This document shows positions 45,898 to 57,239 of a stretch of 64,000 nucleotides of DNA, in pieces. The stretch is from Kingdonia uniflora (lineage: Eukaryota; Streptophyta; Magnoliopsida; Ranunculales; Circaeasteraceae): positions 558,001 to 622,000 of the forward strand of contig JACGCM010001948.1 of NCBI GenBank assembly GCA_014058105.1, in the 5' to 3' direction. Below the pieces are notes generated by a model. That model was not told the DNA's origin. It saw only the letters and a list, made by a program, of their open reading frames with translations, and ran no database searches. How positions within the stretch are numbered: position 1 is the stretch's first letter; every line of letters starts with the position of its first letter. The position numbers were made by a program, and so were the translations under genes.

Positions 45898-46858
45898 ACA
45901 ACATGAAGATCTCTAAAAATCTAAATTGCCTCACAGATTTTGCTGGAGGATATACTGTACAAAATTTCATAAATACAAATATCAGCAAAAGCCAAAAAAT
46001 ATTGTGATAGATCAGACTTTCCATATCACCTAAAAAATTTATTCGCTCGGATATGCAAATTGCAACATACAATCAAGCATGTCCAGCGGTAGCACCTACA
46101 GACAGATATCAGATACTTTATACAGCAAGACATTTTTCTGTCAGTTCGAATTTATAGCTCGTAAACATACACATGCCTTTACAACCACCCAATCATCTTA
46201 AGCCAATTATTTACTTACTTTTACGTACATTTTCAAACTCCTCTATTTTTCATCCTCAAATTTTACAACCTAAAAATACATACTAAGATCCATGTAGTTC
46301 GATTTGTTCACAGATACTCTATCACAACTAGACATTTTTTATATTTACCTATTTCTGGACCTCTATTTTCTTCTCCCATTTTGCTTCATCCACAGCTCAA
46401 ATTATTATTTCTAAATACCCAACAAACCAGTTCACACAAAAAACTATACATCTAAATTACACAGTTAGAGACACACCATCAAAATGATAGAACGAAGACA
46501 TTTCATTAGTTTGAATATTTCTTACAAACTACTTTACAGATAACAGATGTTCCAGATAGTTCACAGATTACTTTACAAACTATATCAAGTCATAGTTCAA
46601 AATACTTCTCAATAGCCACCGAGGAAGAAGATGCAAAATTAAAGTAACTTCCAAACTCTGATCCCCTACATAAATGGGCCAGGAAACCCTAGAATTAGAA
46701 ATCACTTAAAAAGTTACCGCACCGACAAAAGGATCTTCTTCATAGCCAAAATCTATGGTCCATGGAAGAAAACTTCCTCCACCATCGTCTCTTCCACTAT
46801 CACCCCCACCACCCCGCATGACAGAGAAGGAAGAAGGGTCCTATTTCTTAGACAGGAC
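45898..46858. other. Element B spacer between antisense ORFs
   Basis: Very AT-rich with only short frames. A (CCA)n/GGTGG-type stretch at 46790-46820 reads as Gly/Asp-rich continuation of mini-ORF 1 beyond its stop. Confidence 0.45.
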
Positions 46859-47179
46859 CTACTCACCGGCAGGGTACCAACGAGACTCCCTCGGATGAAC
46901 GCCTACTGCTTCATCTTCAGCTATAACAACTTCTTCTGCTAGTAGCCGCAACCCATTTCGACACTCCCTTTCCGATGTTAACAGATAATGGAAATGCACT
47001 ATTTGAAAATGGTCACCCTCTGCCTCCAACACCTCCTCATAGGACATCCCTTAAAATGTTGGAGACACCGGAAATGGCATTGGCAAGTACAAAGGTTGGT
47101 GACCAAAATATCTGAGACAAAATTCTTCCATCTTCACTCAAATCCTAGCCTCCCGAGACTGCTGCCTCGTAATTACCAT
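46859..47179 (-). pseudogene. Element B antisense mini-ORF 1
   Basis: From ATG 47179 (MVITRQQSREARI) to the stop at 46859, with internal stops after ARI and before GMSYEEVLEAEGDHFQ. The HFHYLLTSERECRNGLRLLA and VVIAEDEAVG segments match the antisense ORF next to the 3' LTR of element C (27190-27492). The start again has M-V-x-T-R-x-Q. Function unknown. Confidence 0.5.
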
Positions 47180-47526
47180 ATTCTCCACACCCAGAAGTTT
47201 CTAAGTTATAGCAGGACAGTTAACAAAAGATGGATACAAGAGAAAATTCAAGAGGAATACTTGGTTCTTCGCACACTCATCAAAGTGCTATTTTTACTAC
47301 GGTCAACATTAAACCCGACTCTCTAAATTTCTAGTGTCAGGAGGATTTCCCATGCAGCAAAATTGGCTAGAACCATTGGTTCTAGATGACCCAAAAGTCG
47401 CAAACTGATATTCATGAAGATGCTTTGGAAATGATTTCTATATATTAATTATAGTATTAATGAAGCTTCTCAACCAACACTACTCGCCCACAATGTATCT
47501 CGTACTATTGGTTGAGAGGGGGAGGT

Positions 47527-48105
47527 TGTAATGGCTTAATCTGTATCTCGAACTCATGCTTCATCTTCAGCCATCATACGACCACTCGACCTCATCAAGA
47601 TACACATAGCCACATAGCACAGTGTATGACACATTACATTTACAGAGTTCTAATCATCACTTTTAACCTATATATAAACAGTTTGAACCAACAAACGATT
47701 AATCATCAATGGAACCATTACAAAATAGCAAGATCAGACCGTTACATAATTAAATTAAAGTTTATCAAATATATATTGTAACGTTCATCATTAAGGATAA
47801 TAATGGTCGTCAAACGGATATATTATAAGTACTATAAATAGGACCAGAGAATCCCAGATGAGGGATGGATTAATCCAAGCTCTAGCACTCTATACTCAAA
47901 TATTCATAACATCCGTTATAATAGCTAGAAAAACTTGATAAGATCTCTCTATCTTTTTAAAATCCTCAAGAGAAGTTATGGTCTTTAACCTATTTAAAGG
48001 TTTTCTACGCTAAACTTTTGTGTCAGCTATTATTCACTGTTCATTAACATTCTGAGTATCTTTGGTGTAAAGACTAAGTTTGGATCACAAAATTAGGTTA
48101 TTACA
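47527..48105 (+). repeat. Element B 3' LTR
   Basis: 579 bp, TGTAATGGCTTAAT...GTTATTACA. It aligns along its length with 29612-30225 and is preceded by the purine tract GAGAGGGGGAGGT. Confidence 0.88.
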
Positions 48106-48137
48106 GATAACTAATACAATAATATATGAATGACAGG

Positions 48138-48146
48138 TATATAAAG
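48138..48146 (+). promoter_or_regulatory. TATA box upstream of C antisense long ORF
   Basis: TATATAAAG, 122 bp upstream of the ATG at 48268 and only 33 bp from the right edge of element B, so B probably inserted in the antisense promoter region of C. Confidence 0.45.
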
Positions 48147-48267
48147 AATGATGGATTGGAGTTTAAACTCGACAACCATAGTGAGGTTGACATATGACCA
48201 TATATAATGTATCATATACAATATTATACTAACTTAAAAAAGGGAATCTAATTTTCCGATTCATAAA

Positions 48268-50506
48268 ATGGCTGAACATGTCCAAAATATTGATAATGAT
48301 GGAATCTTCGAGAACCTTATGGATGTAGAACCACTTCTAATTAATATAACAATGTGTGTCCAAGAGTTGGGTGGTAGGTATAGGGTTGGACAGAGTAGCG
48401 GATGTGGCGAGTATTGATCGATTTAAATTGGCACCCAGGGTGGTTGAAGTATCTGATGAAGAGAGGACCGAGACAGACGTAGATCACGAGCCACAGGCAA
48501 GTGATCAAGAAAGGAGCGATAATGGGGGCAAAGATGTCAAGGAGGAAGAAGAGGAGTATTATGGAGTGGCTCTAGAAAGAAGTGATATATTGAGCTTCAA
48601 AGTGAAGTATGGTATTCCTAAGGACATTAGGTTAGAGGAATACCATTATGTGATGACGGATTAAGAGGTTCCTTTAGATGGCATTCTTGTCCATTGAGAA
48701 CAAATATAGAAGGGGTTAAAGTTGCCTATTTGAGCTGACAAGAAGTTTCTTAACTTTTTTGATGTTGTGCCTGGTCAGTTCAACCCGAATGTTTATGACC
48801 TCTTCCGTGTTATGTGTGTGATAAATGGCCAGTTAAAAGATAGATGTGAAAAGCTAATAACTGTAAATGACCTTTGTATGTATTTCAAACTCAAGCATAA
48901 TCCACAAAAGTTGGGGTACAGGTACTTAACAAGGTTCCTGAGAAGACCCTTCTTCTATGAAATGGTATCGACAGGGGGGCAGTATTGTGCTGCTTGCCTC
49001 CTTGTCTCGGAGAATTATTAATTCAACAAGAAAGATCCAAGAGAGCCTTTGAAAAGAAAAAGTTTCCACTTAGGTGTGTGTTTAGGTAATTTGGATGTCA
49101 AAGTTTTTAACTTGTTTGCTATGTTGAACTGATGTCTAACTTGTTGATGTATTGATTTCGTACAGCCTTGAAGGAGATCGATAAAAAGTCTATGATAGCT
49201 GCAAAGTTATATAACATCAGGACCGATTGCTTCGGTCGTCTTGATACTTTGGTTACCGATCAAGAAAAGGTTGACGGTATGTTTCATGAAACAAGAATAC
49301 AAAAGGACGTAAACCAAAAGAGCTGATATCCCCCTCATCGATGGGAAAATGTTTGCCAATAACAAGAGGGCTGCGGAGTTGAGGCTGCCTCTCGAGAACC
49401 CTTCTCTGAGCGGGTATACTACTAATTTTACGATGGCAGAGAGAGAGGCTTTACTGAGTAGGACCTTCAGGATGAACGAGAAAAGGATGGCTGCCAACCA
49501 GCCCGCTCCTCTGGCTCCTCTACAAAAGAGCGCATCTCGACGATCTTCTATGAAGGAATGAGAGAAGGTTGATACTTCGAGATCTGGGGCTACATATGGT
49601 TGACCCCCAAAGGTGACCACTTATCTACAGCCGAAGAAGAATGTGTCCTCGGGCCTGACGAAGAATCAGATCGGTGAGGAATCTGAGACTGAGGTCCAAC
49701 GGACTATTAAGTCTTATGTTGCTGGTATGACTTCTCTCAAGGAAGAGTTCGCAGAATGCTTAGTGGGAGCAGAAAGTCCGCCATCCTTCCTCATCGAATG
49801 CCAAAAAACTATGAATAAGGTTAGAAATTTCTCTACTTTGCTTCTACAAATGAACTTGGTCCCTCACTCGAGAACTCACATTATGACTCTATTGTAAATC
49901 AAAAAGATACTGGTCAAAGGTAAGCCTCGTATTCTTGGTTCTGGGACTCTGGCAAACTAACTTCTTATTTATAAAAATATCGTGAAGGAGCTGCTGAAGG
50001 AAAAGAAGGGGCTTTTCCTGGAGGAAGAAAACTTGGAGGCGAAGCTAAAGCTTGTAACTGAAGGAGGTGACCATTCACAAGGTGAAGAAGGCCTGGAAGA
50101 CGGAGAAGAGGAAAAAGGTCGAGCAGATAAGCGCCGACCTAGCTAGGGAGAGGGAGGAGGCATTGGCCCTGCAGAAGACAAACTTTGAGGGAGATGTTTA
50201 GGAACAGATTTTATCTACCAGTCGGTCAATAGAGGTGGAGCATGCGAAGGTCCTCAATGAGGTTAAGGCTGAAGTCGATCGTGTCAATATCAACTCACTC
50301 AAGCGTATGAATGCAAATTTTTTGGGCAGTTTAATGAGATGGAAGAGAGAAAGGATTTATACAAAAGGTTGGTTGTGATTACTGGGGTGTTCCTTTTGAA
50401 CTCGGATGCGGAGGAGGAAACTCTTGAGGTACATGTTTTGGTTATTCCAGAGGGTACTATTCCCGAGGAAATTTTGGATGATCTCACTCTGGGCCTGTCA
50501 GTATAA
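48268..50506 (+). pseudogene. Element C long antisense ORF, broken
   Basis: Starts MAEHVQNIDNDG at 48268. An acidic region follows (VVEVSDEERTETDVDHEPQ, DVKEEEEEYYG), then ILSFKVKYGIPKDIRLEEYH. After stops comes GLKLPI...[18 protein letters not shown] with RVMCVINGQ, the part shared with element B and reminiscent of the plant 'putative gypsy type transposon' domain. Next is a basic region ([11 protein letters not shown]), then from about 49340 a Ser/Arg-rich and coiled-coil tail (KNQIGEESETEVQRTIKSYV, KVDRVNINSLKRMN-like) ending EEILDDLTLGLSV at 50506. Several stops and shifts. Confidence 0.7.
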
Positions 50507-51067
50507 GATGCCACTCCTATCCTTCCTGTATAGTAGAAAGTATAAGAAATTGTTTGTTTGATGTACAAGTGGTCGATGGGACCTAAGAAAAATTTATGTT
50601 TTGAATGACTTTTTACGGTTAAAGTATTATCGGATGTTTAAATTTTGAAGTAGTCGATAAGAATGCATAGGTTTTGTGTAAAAAGTATGCTAAGTGTTTG
50701 ATTCAACAAGATTGATAGTTTTTGATAATCTGTAGATGAATAATCAGAGTGTTGCTTTGTGCAAGAATCTGAGTTAATGCAAAGATGGCCATGTAATGGC
50801 TTATTGAATGAGGGATGATGACCAAATGTTGTTCCTCTATGGGATATCTGGATTTGAGAAAAAAGACAAAACATGACATATTTTGTTCAAGAAAGAATGA
50901 ATTCTAAACAATTGTATCTTATAATTGGATAGATGTTTGTCAAAGAGATGAAAGATAGTTGTGGGGAATACTTGACAAGTATTTACCGATACTACGAATG
51001 GTAAATTAAAAGATGTAATTGGCAGTAAAGATGTCTTTATTTGAAGTATTTGAATTTTTTACTATAG

Positions 51068-52194
51068 TTATCTGTAGAACATTTTTAGATGGGATGTATT
51101 CCAGGGATATTCAAGTTGAACTTTATCTTCAGTCATTAGCCAGTAGGTTCCACTGCCATTCTTGTCGCTGATGATATAAGAGCCTTCTTTGTTTTCAGAT
51201 TATTTGCCAGAGTTTTTAGGTTGAGTAATATCTTGGATTCGTCGAAGGACAAGGTCACCGATGTCGAATGTGCATTTCTTGACCTTCTTATTATAAGCCT
51301 TCTTAAGAGTGTCACGGTATTTCCCCAAGTTTGTAATGGCCTGGTCTTGGGTTTCTTCAATCCAATTGAGGTTGCAGAGAAGTTCAAATTCATTTTCTTC
51401 ATCTGTGATTCTTATTCGGGTACTTGGAAGATTGAGGTTTGAGGGGATCACTGCTTCGGTACCAAAGGCCATCATGAATAGTATATAACCAGTAGATGTT
51501 CGAGGAGTCGTTCTGTATGCCTATAATACACTAAGTAGTTCATCGACCCATCTGCCTTTTTCTCTTCAAGGCGCTTGTATAACCCTGATTTGATACTTTT
51601 GTTTTTAACTTTAGCTTGGCCATTTCCATGGGGATAGTATGGTGTCGAAGTAGACAATTAATTCTTGTATCTGTAGAGGAAATTGAGGACTTTTTTGTTG
51701 ATGAATTGCTTACTGTTATCAGATCGTATTATTTGTGGACTGCCAAATCTGGTAATAATGTATTCCCAAAAAAACTTGATGACTTCATTTTCATTAGTGT
51801 GACATAATGGTACTGCTTCGACCCACTTGGTAAAGTAGTCTGTCGCCATAAGAACAAACTTTCTGTTATCCGATGCTGGGTGAAGGGTCCGATGATATCG
51901 ATCACCCATTTCTTGAATGGCTAAAGAATATTGCTTATGTGTAGCCGAGGGCTGGGCTTTTGATGTCTTAAGCGTAGATTTGGCACTTGTAGCATTTTCA
52001 GATAAATTCTTCATAGTCTTGTCATATTTTTGGCCAGTATAACCCTTGAGTGAATGCCCTTTGCGCCAATGATCTTCCTGAGACGTGAGCCGCTCAGATT
52101 CCTTTATGAAGTCCTCTAATTTTAACTTAGGTTTGCTTCTGTGATATGCATTTGATAAGTGGTCCTCCCCCAGTGATTCAATACAAGACCCCAT
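51068..52194 (-). pseudogene. Element C integrase, broken
   Basis: On the minus strand: a linker (LKTSKAQPSATHKQYSLAIQ), then KFVLMATDYFTKWVEAVPL (about 51860), IITRFGSPQIIRSDNSKQF and YYPHGNGQAKVKNKSI of the catalytic core, AFGTEAVIPSNLNLP, DIGDLVLRRI, and the end YPWNTSHLKMFYR with a stop at 51068-51070. Frame changes near 51660 and 51475; parts of the zinc-binding domain are degraded. Confidence 0.88.
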
Positions 52195-53340
52195 CTTGGA
52201 CTTTGAATCGTGGACATTTGGCTAAGAGCGATTGAGCTTCTTCTTTATTTTCTAGGAGGATGTTAGAATTGAGGTATGCATATAAAGATTTTCTCCAATT
52301 ATCAAGATCTTCGTCTTCGGGAACATTGATATGCATAGTGTAATTGATATCGAGACTTAAATGTTCAAGAACTTCGATGTCTAGAGTTTTTTTTTCACTG
52401 TCTTCGAGCATTGTAGCGATGTATACGAGTGCATCGGCGTGGCAGTTCTCAGCTTGAAGTAGATAGAAGATTGTTGTTATTTTGAATTTTTTCATTTTTT
52501 CTTCAACCAGAGCTGCGTAGTCTACCATTTTGCCTGTTGTTTTAAACGTCTTATTGTAATGGTTGGCTACGAGGAGGGAATCAACGTAAACAACAATTTC
52601 TTCCTCTCCAAGTATAATGGCGTGATCCAGTCCATGGATCTGTCTCATTATTGGTGGCATAAAACTTAAGTTTTATAGCCTTTATAATTCGATGATTAGA
52701 TGGTGTAATGAGGACGATACCGATCCCTAACCCTCGTGGTCTAACATATATAACTGTAAAAAGTCTTTATCCTGTACTACGGGACCATGCATCTGGTTCT
52801 GTGATGGAGTCATCGGCCAGTACTTCTTCGAGTTCCTCCCATTGTGGGTCTTCGACTGGAAAATCTGCCAAAAAATTGGCTACTGTTTGCCCTTTTACTG
52901 ATATTTGTAGTTCAAAAGAGATATCGTACTCCCCTAGGAATACAGACCATTGTTGAACCCTCTGTGATTTTTCTTTTTTAGAGAGCATGAGTTTGAGGAG
53001 AAACTTGGTGATGACTTTGATTAGATGGGCTTGGAAATAAGGTCAAAGTTTTTGAGAATTGTATACCAAAACGAGTAGCTATTTCTCAGTCGCTGTATAC
53101 CTTTTTTTAGCAGGCATGAGAGTTTAGCTGATGAAGTAGATTAGCTTTTCCATACCATCGTCTACTCGAATAAGGACAGAGCTAATAGAGTCATCCGTGG
53201 TCGACAAGTACATTGTTAGCATTTTTCCATCGACGAGAGTACTCATTATGGGATGACGCCCCAAGTATCTCTTGAGATCTTGGAAAGCCAATTCACAGTC
53301 AAGGGTCCAAATGATTTCTTTGGGCCATTTTTTGGACATT
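52178..53340 (-). pseudogene. Element C RNase H and second RNase H, broken
   Basis: First RNase H: TLDCELAFQDLKRYLGRHP, MYLSTTDDSISSVLIRVD (53339-53124) and QVANFLADFPVE-like (KGQTVANFLADFPVEDP, 52988-52767). Second: VYVDSLLVANHYNKTF at about 52590, MVDYAALVEEKMKKF and ENCHADALVYIATML (52660-52178), with the catalytic Asp of VDSLL and HADAL retained. Confidence 0.82.
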
Positions 53341-53399
53341 GGAGCTAGATTCCTACGAAGAAGGAGGTAAAGAAGTTTGCATCGATCAAATGACTTGGA

Positions 53400-54380
53400 A
53401 ATGAATCTATGAGGAGTTGCAATCTTGCTAGTAAGCTTTTATACATCTTTCTTGGTTCGAGGAGATGGCATTGCCATGAGTGCTTTGATTTGCACTAGAT
53501 CGATTTCTATTCCCCTCTTACTAACCAAGTATCCTATTAACTTCCCTGACACAATGCCAAATTAGTATTTTTCTGGGTAGATTTTCATTTGGTAAGTACG
53601 AAGGATGTCGAAGATGGTCTGTAGATTGCTGCAATGATCTTCCCGCTTTAAGCTTTTGCAGATCATATCATCGATGTATACCTCCATGATTTTGCCTAAA
53701 TGATCTTTAAACATTTGAGTGACAAGTCGTTGATATGTGGCTCCTGGATTCTTTAATCCAAAAGGCATAATTGTGTAACAATAAATACTTCTTTCCGTAA
53801 CAAATGTTATCTTCTCTTAATCTTCTTCAGTTAGAGGAACTTGATTGTAGCTGGAAGCTGCATCCATCATGGAGTAAAGTTCGTGCCCTACTACAAAGTT
53901 GAGGAGTTGAGGGATTAGAGGGAGGGGAAAGTTATCTTTTGGGGTGAATATGTTTGGCTCAGTAAAATTGACACAAACCCTAATTTTCCCATTTTTCTTT
54001 GGGACAGCCACGATATTTAAGACCCATTTTGGATTATTTTTTTCTCGAATAAATCCTACGTGAAGGAGTTTGTCTATTTCTTCATTAACTGCTTCGCGAA
54101 GGTAGAGAGCTAAATTGCGATGCTTCTGCACAACTTCTTTATTGTCTGGAAGGAGGTTAAGTTTGTGGCATGTTATCGATGTATCGATGCCAAGCATTTC
54201 TTGAAAAGACCACCCAAAGATATCGACATTTTTCTTTAAGAGTTGTACGAAGGTCTCTCTTTCGTCGGAAGACAGTTTTGAGCCAATAAAGGTATTTCTT
54301 CCTGGCCCATCAAGTTCAATGGATTCCACCACCTCTTTGTCTTGTTGCTCAAATGTTGGAGGTATCTCCTACTATAATTG
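53400..54380 (-). pseudogene. Element C reverse transcriptase, broken
   Basis: 54332-53817 is open: FVQLLKKNVDIFGWSFQEML, AVPKKNGKIRVCVNFTEPN, FPLPLIPQLLNFVVGHELYS, MMDAASSYNQVPL. 53768-53562 is open: MPFGLKNPGATYQRLVTQMF and catalytic VYIDDMICKS. The two blocks are separated by a stop at 53815-53817. Confidence 0.92.
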
Positions 54381-54934
54381 TTATGCCTTCAGGAGTTTTG
54401 CTGTGTGAAAGTTGGTGGTGGTATTTTCGTATATACGTGCCACAACTTGACTCCCTTTGATTTCATAGACTTTGTGATTTGTTGGAAATCGCAAGGCCAG
54501 ATGATATATCAATGGTACTGCTTTAATAGAATATAGCCAACTTCGACCTAAGATCCTCAAATAGTTTGATTTAGCATCGATGACAATAAATTTAATGAAA
54601 AGGGTCTCCCGTCTCACTTGAACAAGCTGTGTGATTCTCCTAAGGAAGATTCTTTGGAACTGTTTAACCCTGTGCTGGTTGTTGTCGAAACTTTGAGTGA
54701 ATACTTGAGGCCTAGAACATTGATGGCTCTTTTGAATAAAATGTCTACTACGCTTCCTGTATCAACAAGAAGTATGTGTAAGTAGTCCTGACCTACTTTG
54801 AGCATTATAACTAGTGGGTCTTCATGAAGGTACTTGACATGGTTGGTGTCACAGTCTTTGAAGGAAATGTGATATGGACGTTTAGCTTTGCTGAAGCTGG
54901 GTAGAAGTTTTGTTAATTTGTCTGATGACGTCAT
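54381..54934 (-). pseudogene. Element C protease, broken
   Basis: YHISFKDCDTNHVKYLHEDP, then LLVDTGSVVDILFKRAINVL with the intact D-T-G-S active site at about 54770. After a frame change: FIVIDAKSNYLRILGRSWLY and IKAVPLIYHLALRFPT, the region preceding RT. Confidence 0.88.
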
Positions 54935-55089
54935 CTCTTAGCAAGATGTAATTTTATCATATTTTTTTCTCCTCTTTACTTTCTTAATTTCAATCATGTA
55001 AAGATGGTGAGCTTGGCCTTGTCATTATTCTTATTTGACCTTTTTCTTTTAGTCTCTTCATCGAGAAACTTCTAAACGTCGACGACATA

Positions 55090-56629
55090 CTCGTGAAGTC
55101 TTCCTACGAGTAGAATGCGATGAAAGATCCGTATCAGAAAGTAACAGTTGTCAATATCGTGGCTATGCACATTGTGATACTGATACAAGAGTTTGTTGGG
55201 AACATCAGGAATTACCTGCGCTTCTCAAAACAAATCATCCCCCTTTATCGTTAGAAAGATGGCGGAGAGTGTGGTTATCATAGGAGGCAAGATTGGGATG
55301 GGTCAGTCTGGTTTCCCATTTCTCTTCTTGACATTATCAGTATTCCTTTTATGCTGTTTGGGAATCATATTACTTGCTAAATTTGGAGGTGGTGATGAAA
55401 ACGCCTCGTTGGAAGGAATGAATGACTGAGGAAATTTTCATCTTATCCTTTTTAGACCGTTCTAGTTTGATGTATTTATTAACAACATCGATTCTTTCTA
55501 TTGTTGTCTTGGGTTTGTGTAAGGTAAGTTCTTCTCAAACTTTAGAATCGATATGAAGTGCGGAGGTGAATGTTGGAACGACAATTTTGGGATCTAAAAT
55601 CTTAATTTTCCTTATTTCTTGTAGGAAACGCTTGTAAAAGCTCATTAAGGTCTCTTTCGCACATTGCTTGAAAAAGAATAAAGAATCAGCCGTTAGTTCT
55701 CACTCCTTAGCAGGAGCGTAGTTTGATTCGAAGAACTGTTGTAACTGGCTAAAACTGGTGATGGAGCCTTCGAGAATAGTATGAAACCATCTGAGAGGTT
55801 CTTCCTTAGGGCTCATATTAAATAATCTGTATAGCATGTGATCAAGTTTGGAGTACGATCCAACTGCTGCTTTGAAGTGTCGGACGTGGGTAAGGAGGTC
55901 AGTGAGGGTTGCATATTGATGAAATTTTGACATATAGAAATTCTCTGGAATGGGCATGACTTAAAGATGAGGAGAAATAAGGTTCATCTCAATCCTATCT
56001 AGAACAGATCTTTGACTTGGATTGTCAGAGTGTATGGCTAGGATCCTATTGTTCAGATCAGCCAAGGTAATAAATTGCTGTAGAATATTCGGTGCGGCTG
56101 CAACCTGAGGATCAAAGTCACCATATCCTTCAGGTCCCAACATGTCTCTCACTGGTCACCTCATCGGTAGTGGTAGAGTTTGGTGACGTATGTGTCAACT
56201 TTCTTGGGTGGTCGATGCTGAGGATGTGAGACAAAAATGTCGAGAATCTATATCTGGATTCCTCGATCTGGATCGAGAAGTTTGAACTTGTTCCTCCCTT
56301 TACAGGCTTTCTCTCTGGGTTGTCCTGGAGTGATGATCACTTTGGGCTTGGGGAGGTGACCCTTGATGGCCAGTAAGTCAGTCTTGATGTCTTTACTAAT
56401 TTTCTATTTCCTTCTGATATGCCCAGCTCTGTTATTCTCGGGCTTTTCTCTTCTCGTATCTTTCGACTTGAAGAGCTTGGGCGTGGATTCACTGATCTTT
56501 AAGCCTCTAGACTCGATCATACTCCATTTGATTTTGAAGTTCGATCACAATATTGTGCAGATCAACTGCTTCTGGTATGGGGTTAATCTCGTGGTTCTTT
56601 TGAGTACTGGAGGCACTTCTGAGATTCAT
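55090..56629 (-). pseudogene. Element C Gag, broken
   Basis: From MNLRSASSTQKNHEINPI at 56629. The charged N-terminus has many stops, then MLGPEGYGDFDPQVAAAPN (56152-55961), and the gag core at 55957-55700: IPENFYMSKFHQYATLTD, HMLYRLFNMSPKEEPLRWFH, then FFESNYAPAKE and a stop. A basic tail runs to about 55090. Confidence 0.85.
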
Positions 56630-56680
56630 ATTTGTCATCAGACTGTCTAGGATCACAAGTAGTAATGGAAAAGTATGGTA

Positions 56681-56701
56681 TTTCTCACAGACGACGGTAA
56701 T
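56681..56701 (-). promoter_or_regulatory. Element C primer binding site
   Basis: Directly inside the 5' LTR on the minus strand: TTACCGTCGTCTGTGAGAAA, a diverged form of the box in A and B. Confidence 0.6.
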
Positions 56702-57174
56702 TGTAATGGCATGTTTTTCGGATGGTTAACTTTGTCAATACTTTAGAAAGGAATTTTGCAACTATAAACTTAAGAACACAAGATTTTACGTGGAAACTCA
56801 ATAAAACCTGAGGAAAACCACGACCTCGAAGAGGATTTTGGTACAAAATCTACTAGTTGCTAGTTATTACAATTGTTGAATATTAAAGATGGAAGAATGT
56901 CTGAATAGTAGAATTGTGGATCAGATTAATACTTTATCTGCCTGTATTTATAGTAGATATAGGCAGTTACAATAATAAAATAATTTCCTATTTTGGCGAG
57001 TAGTGGGCGATCTTCGAGGATCTCCTTGCAACGATACTATTTGTCCAAGCGTAACGGCTACTATAGCGGGTCGAGCTTTGTATTTGCAGATGTGACATCT
57101 TCCCGAATGATGGAATATCTTCAACTAAATTCTACTGGTTTCTCTCTATCAAATCTGGGAAATATTCTACTACA
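56702..57174 (-). repeat. Element C 5' LTR
   Basis: 473 bp, the same length as 26405-26877. TG...CA ends; contains the CTATAAATA motif on the minus strand near 56944-56958. Confidence 0.92.
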
Positions 57175-57179
57175 GGGAG
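57175..57179 (+). repeat. Element C target duplication, right
   Basis: GGGAG, identical to 26400-26404. Removing C and one copy rejoins element A in a position matching element B. Confidence 0.85.
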
Positions 57180-57239
57180 AATGTACAAATAGATTGTTGA
57201 TCTGGAATCATACAAGAATGGTTATTATAAGACGCAGAT

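Larger units (their letters stand above)
29612..48105 (+). mobile_element. Element B: Tat-like gypsy retrotransposon inserted in C
   Basis: LTRs at 29612-30225 and 47527-48105 begin TGTAATG(A/G)CTTAAT and end TTTCA/TTACA. A PBS follows the first and a PPT (GAGAGGGGGAGGT, about 47514-47526) precedes the second. Gag-protease-RT-RNase H-second RNase H-integrase run on the plus strand (30298-35711). Antisense ORFs fill 36531-47179 and LINE-2 lies at about 41062-44230. Net length without LINE-2 is about 15.3 kb. Over 380 bp of LTR the two copies differ by about 11% by manual count. No 5-bp target duplication is visible (CTCGA on the left, GATAA on the right). Confidence 0.9.
26405..57174 (-). mobile_element. 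Element C: Tat-like Ty3/gypsy retrotransposon, interrupted by B
   Basis: Two direct LTRs of exactly 473 bp (26405-26877 and 56702-57174), both TG...CA, flanked by GGGAG duplications. Pol and gag run on the minus strand from 56629 to 51068. Net length without element B is about 12.3 kb. The LTRs differ at roughly 60 of 473 positions by manual count (about 13%), so the insertion is old. Between integrase and the 3' LTR (26405-26877) lie antisense (plus-strand) ORFs, interrupted by insertion of B at 29612-48105. Protease-RT-RNase H-second RNase H-integrase order and the antisense ORF suggest the Tat lineage of non-chromoviral gypsy elements. Confidence 0.92.

Noticed and set aside
55193..55429. 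Plus-strand 78-residue hydrophobic ORF in element C
   Set aside because: It overlaps the Gag tail region on the opposite strand and is likely a shadow frame.
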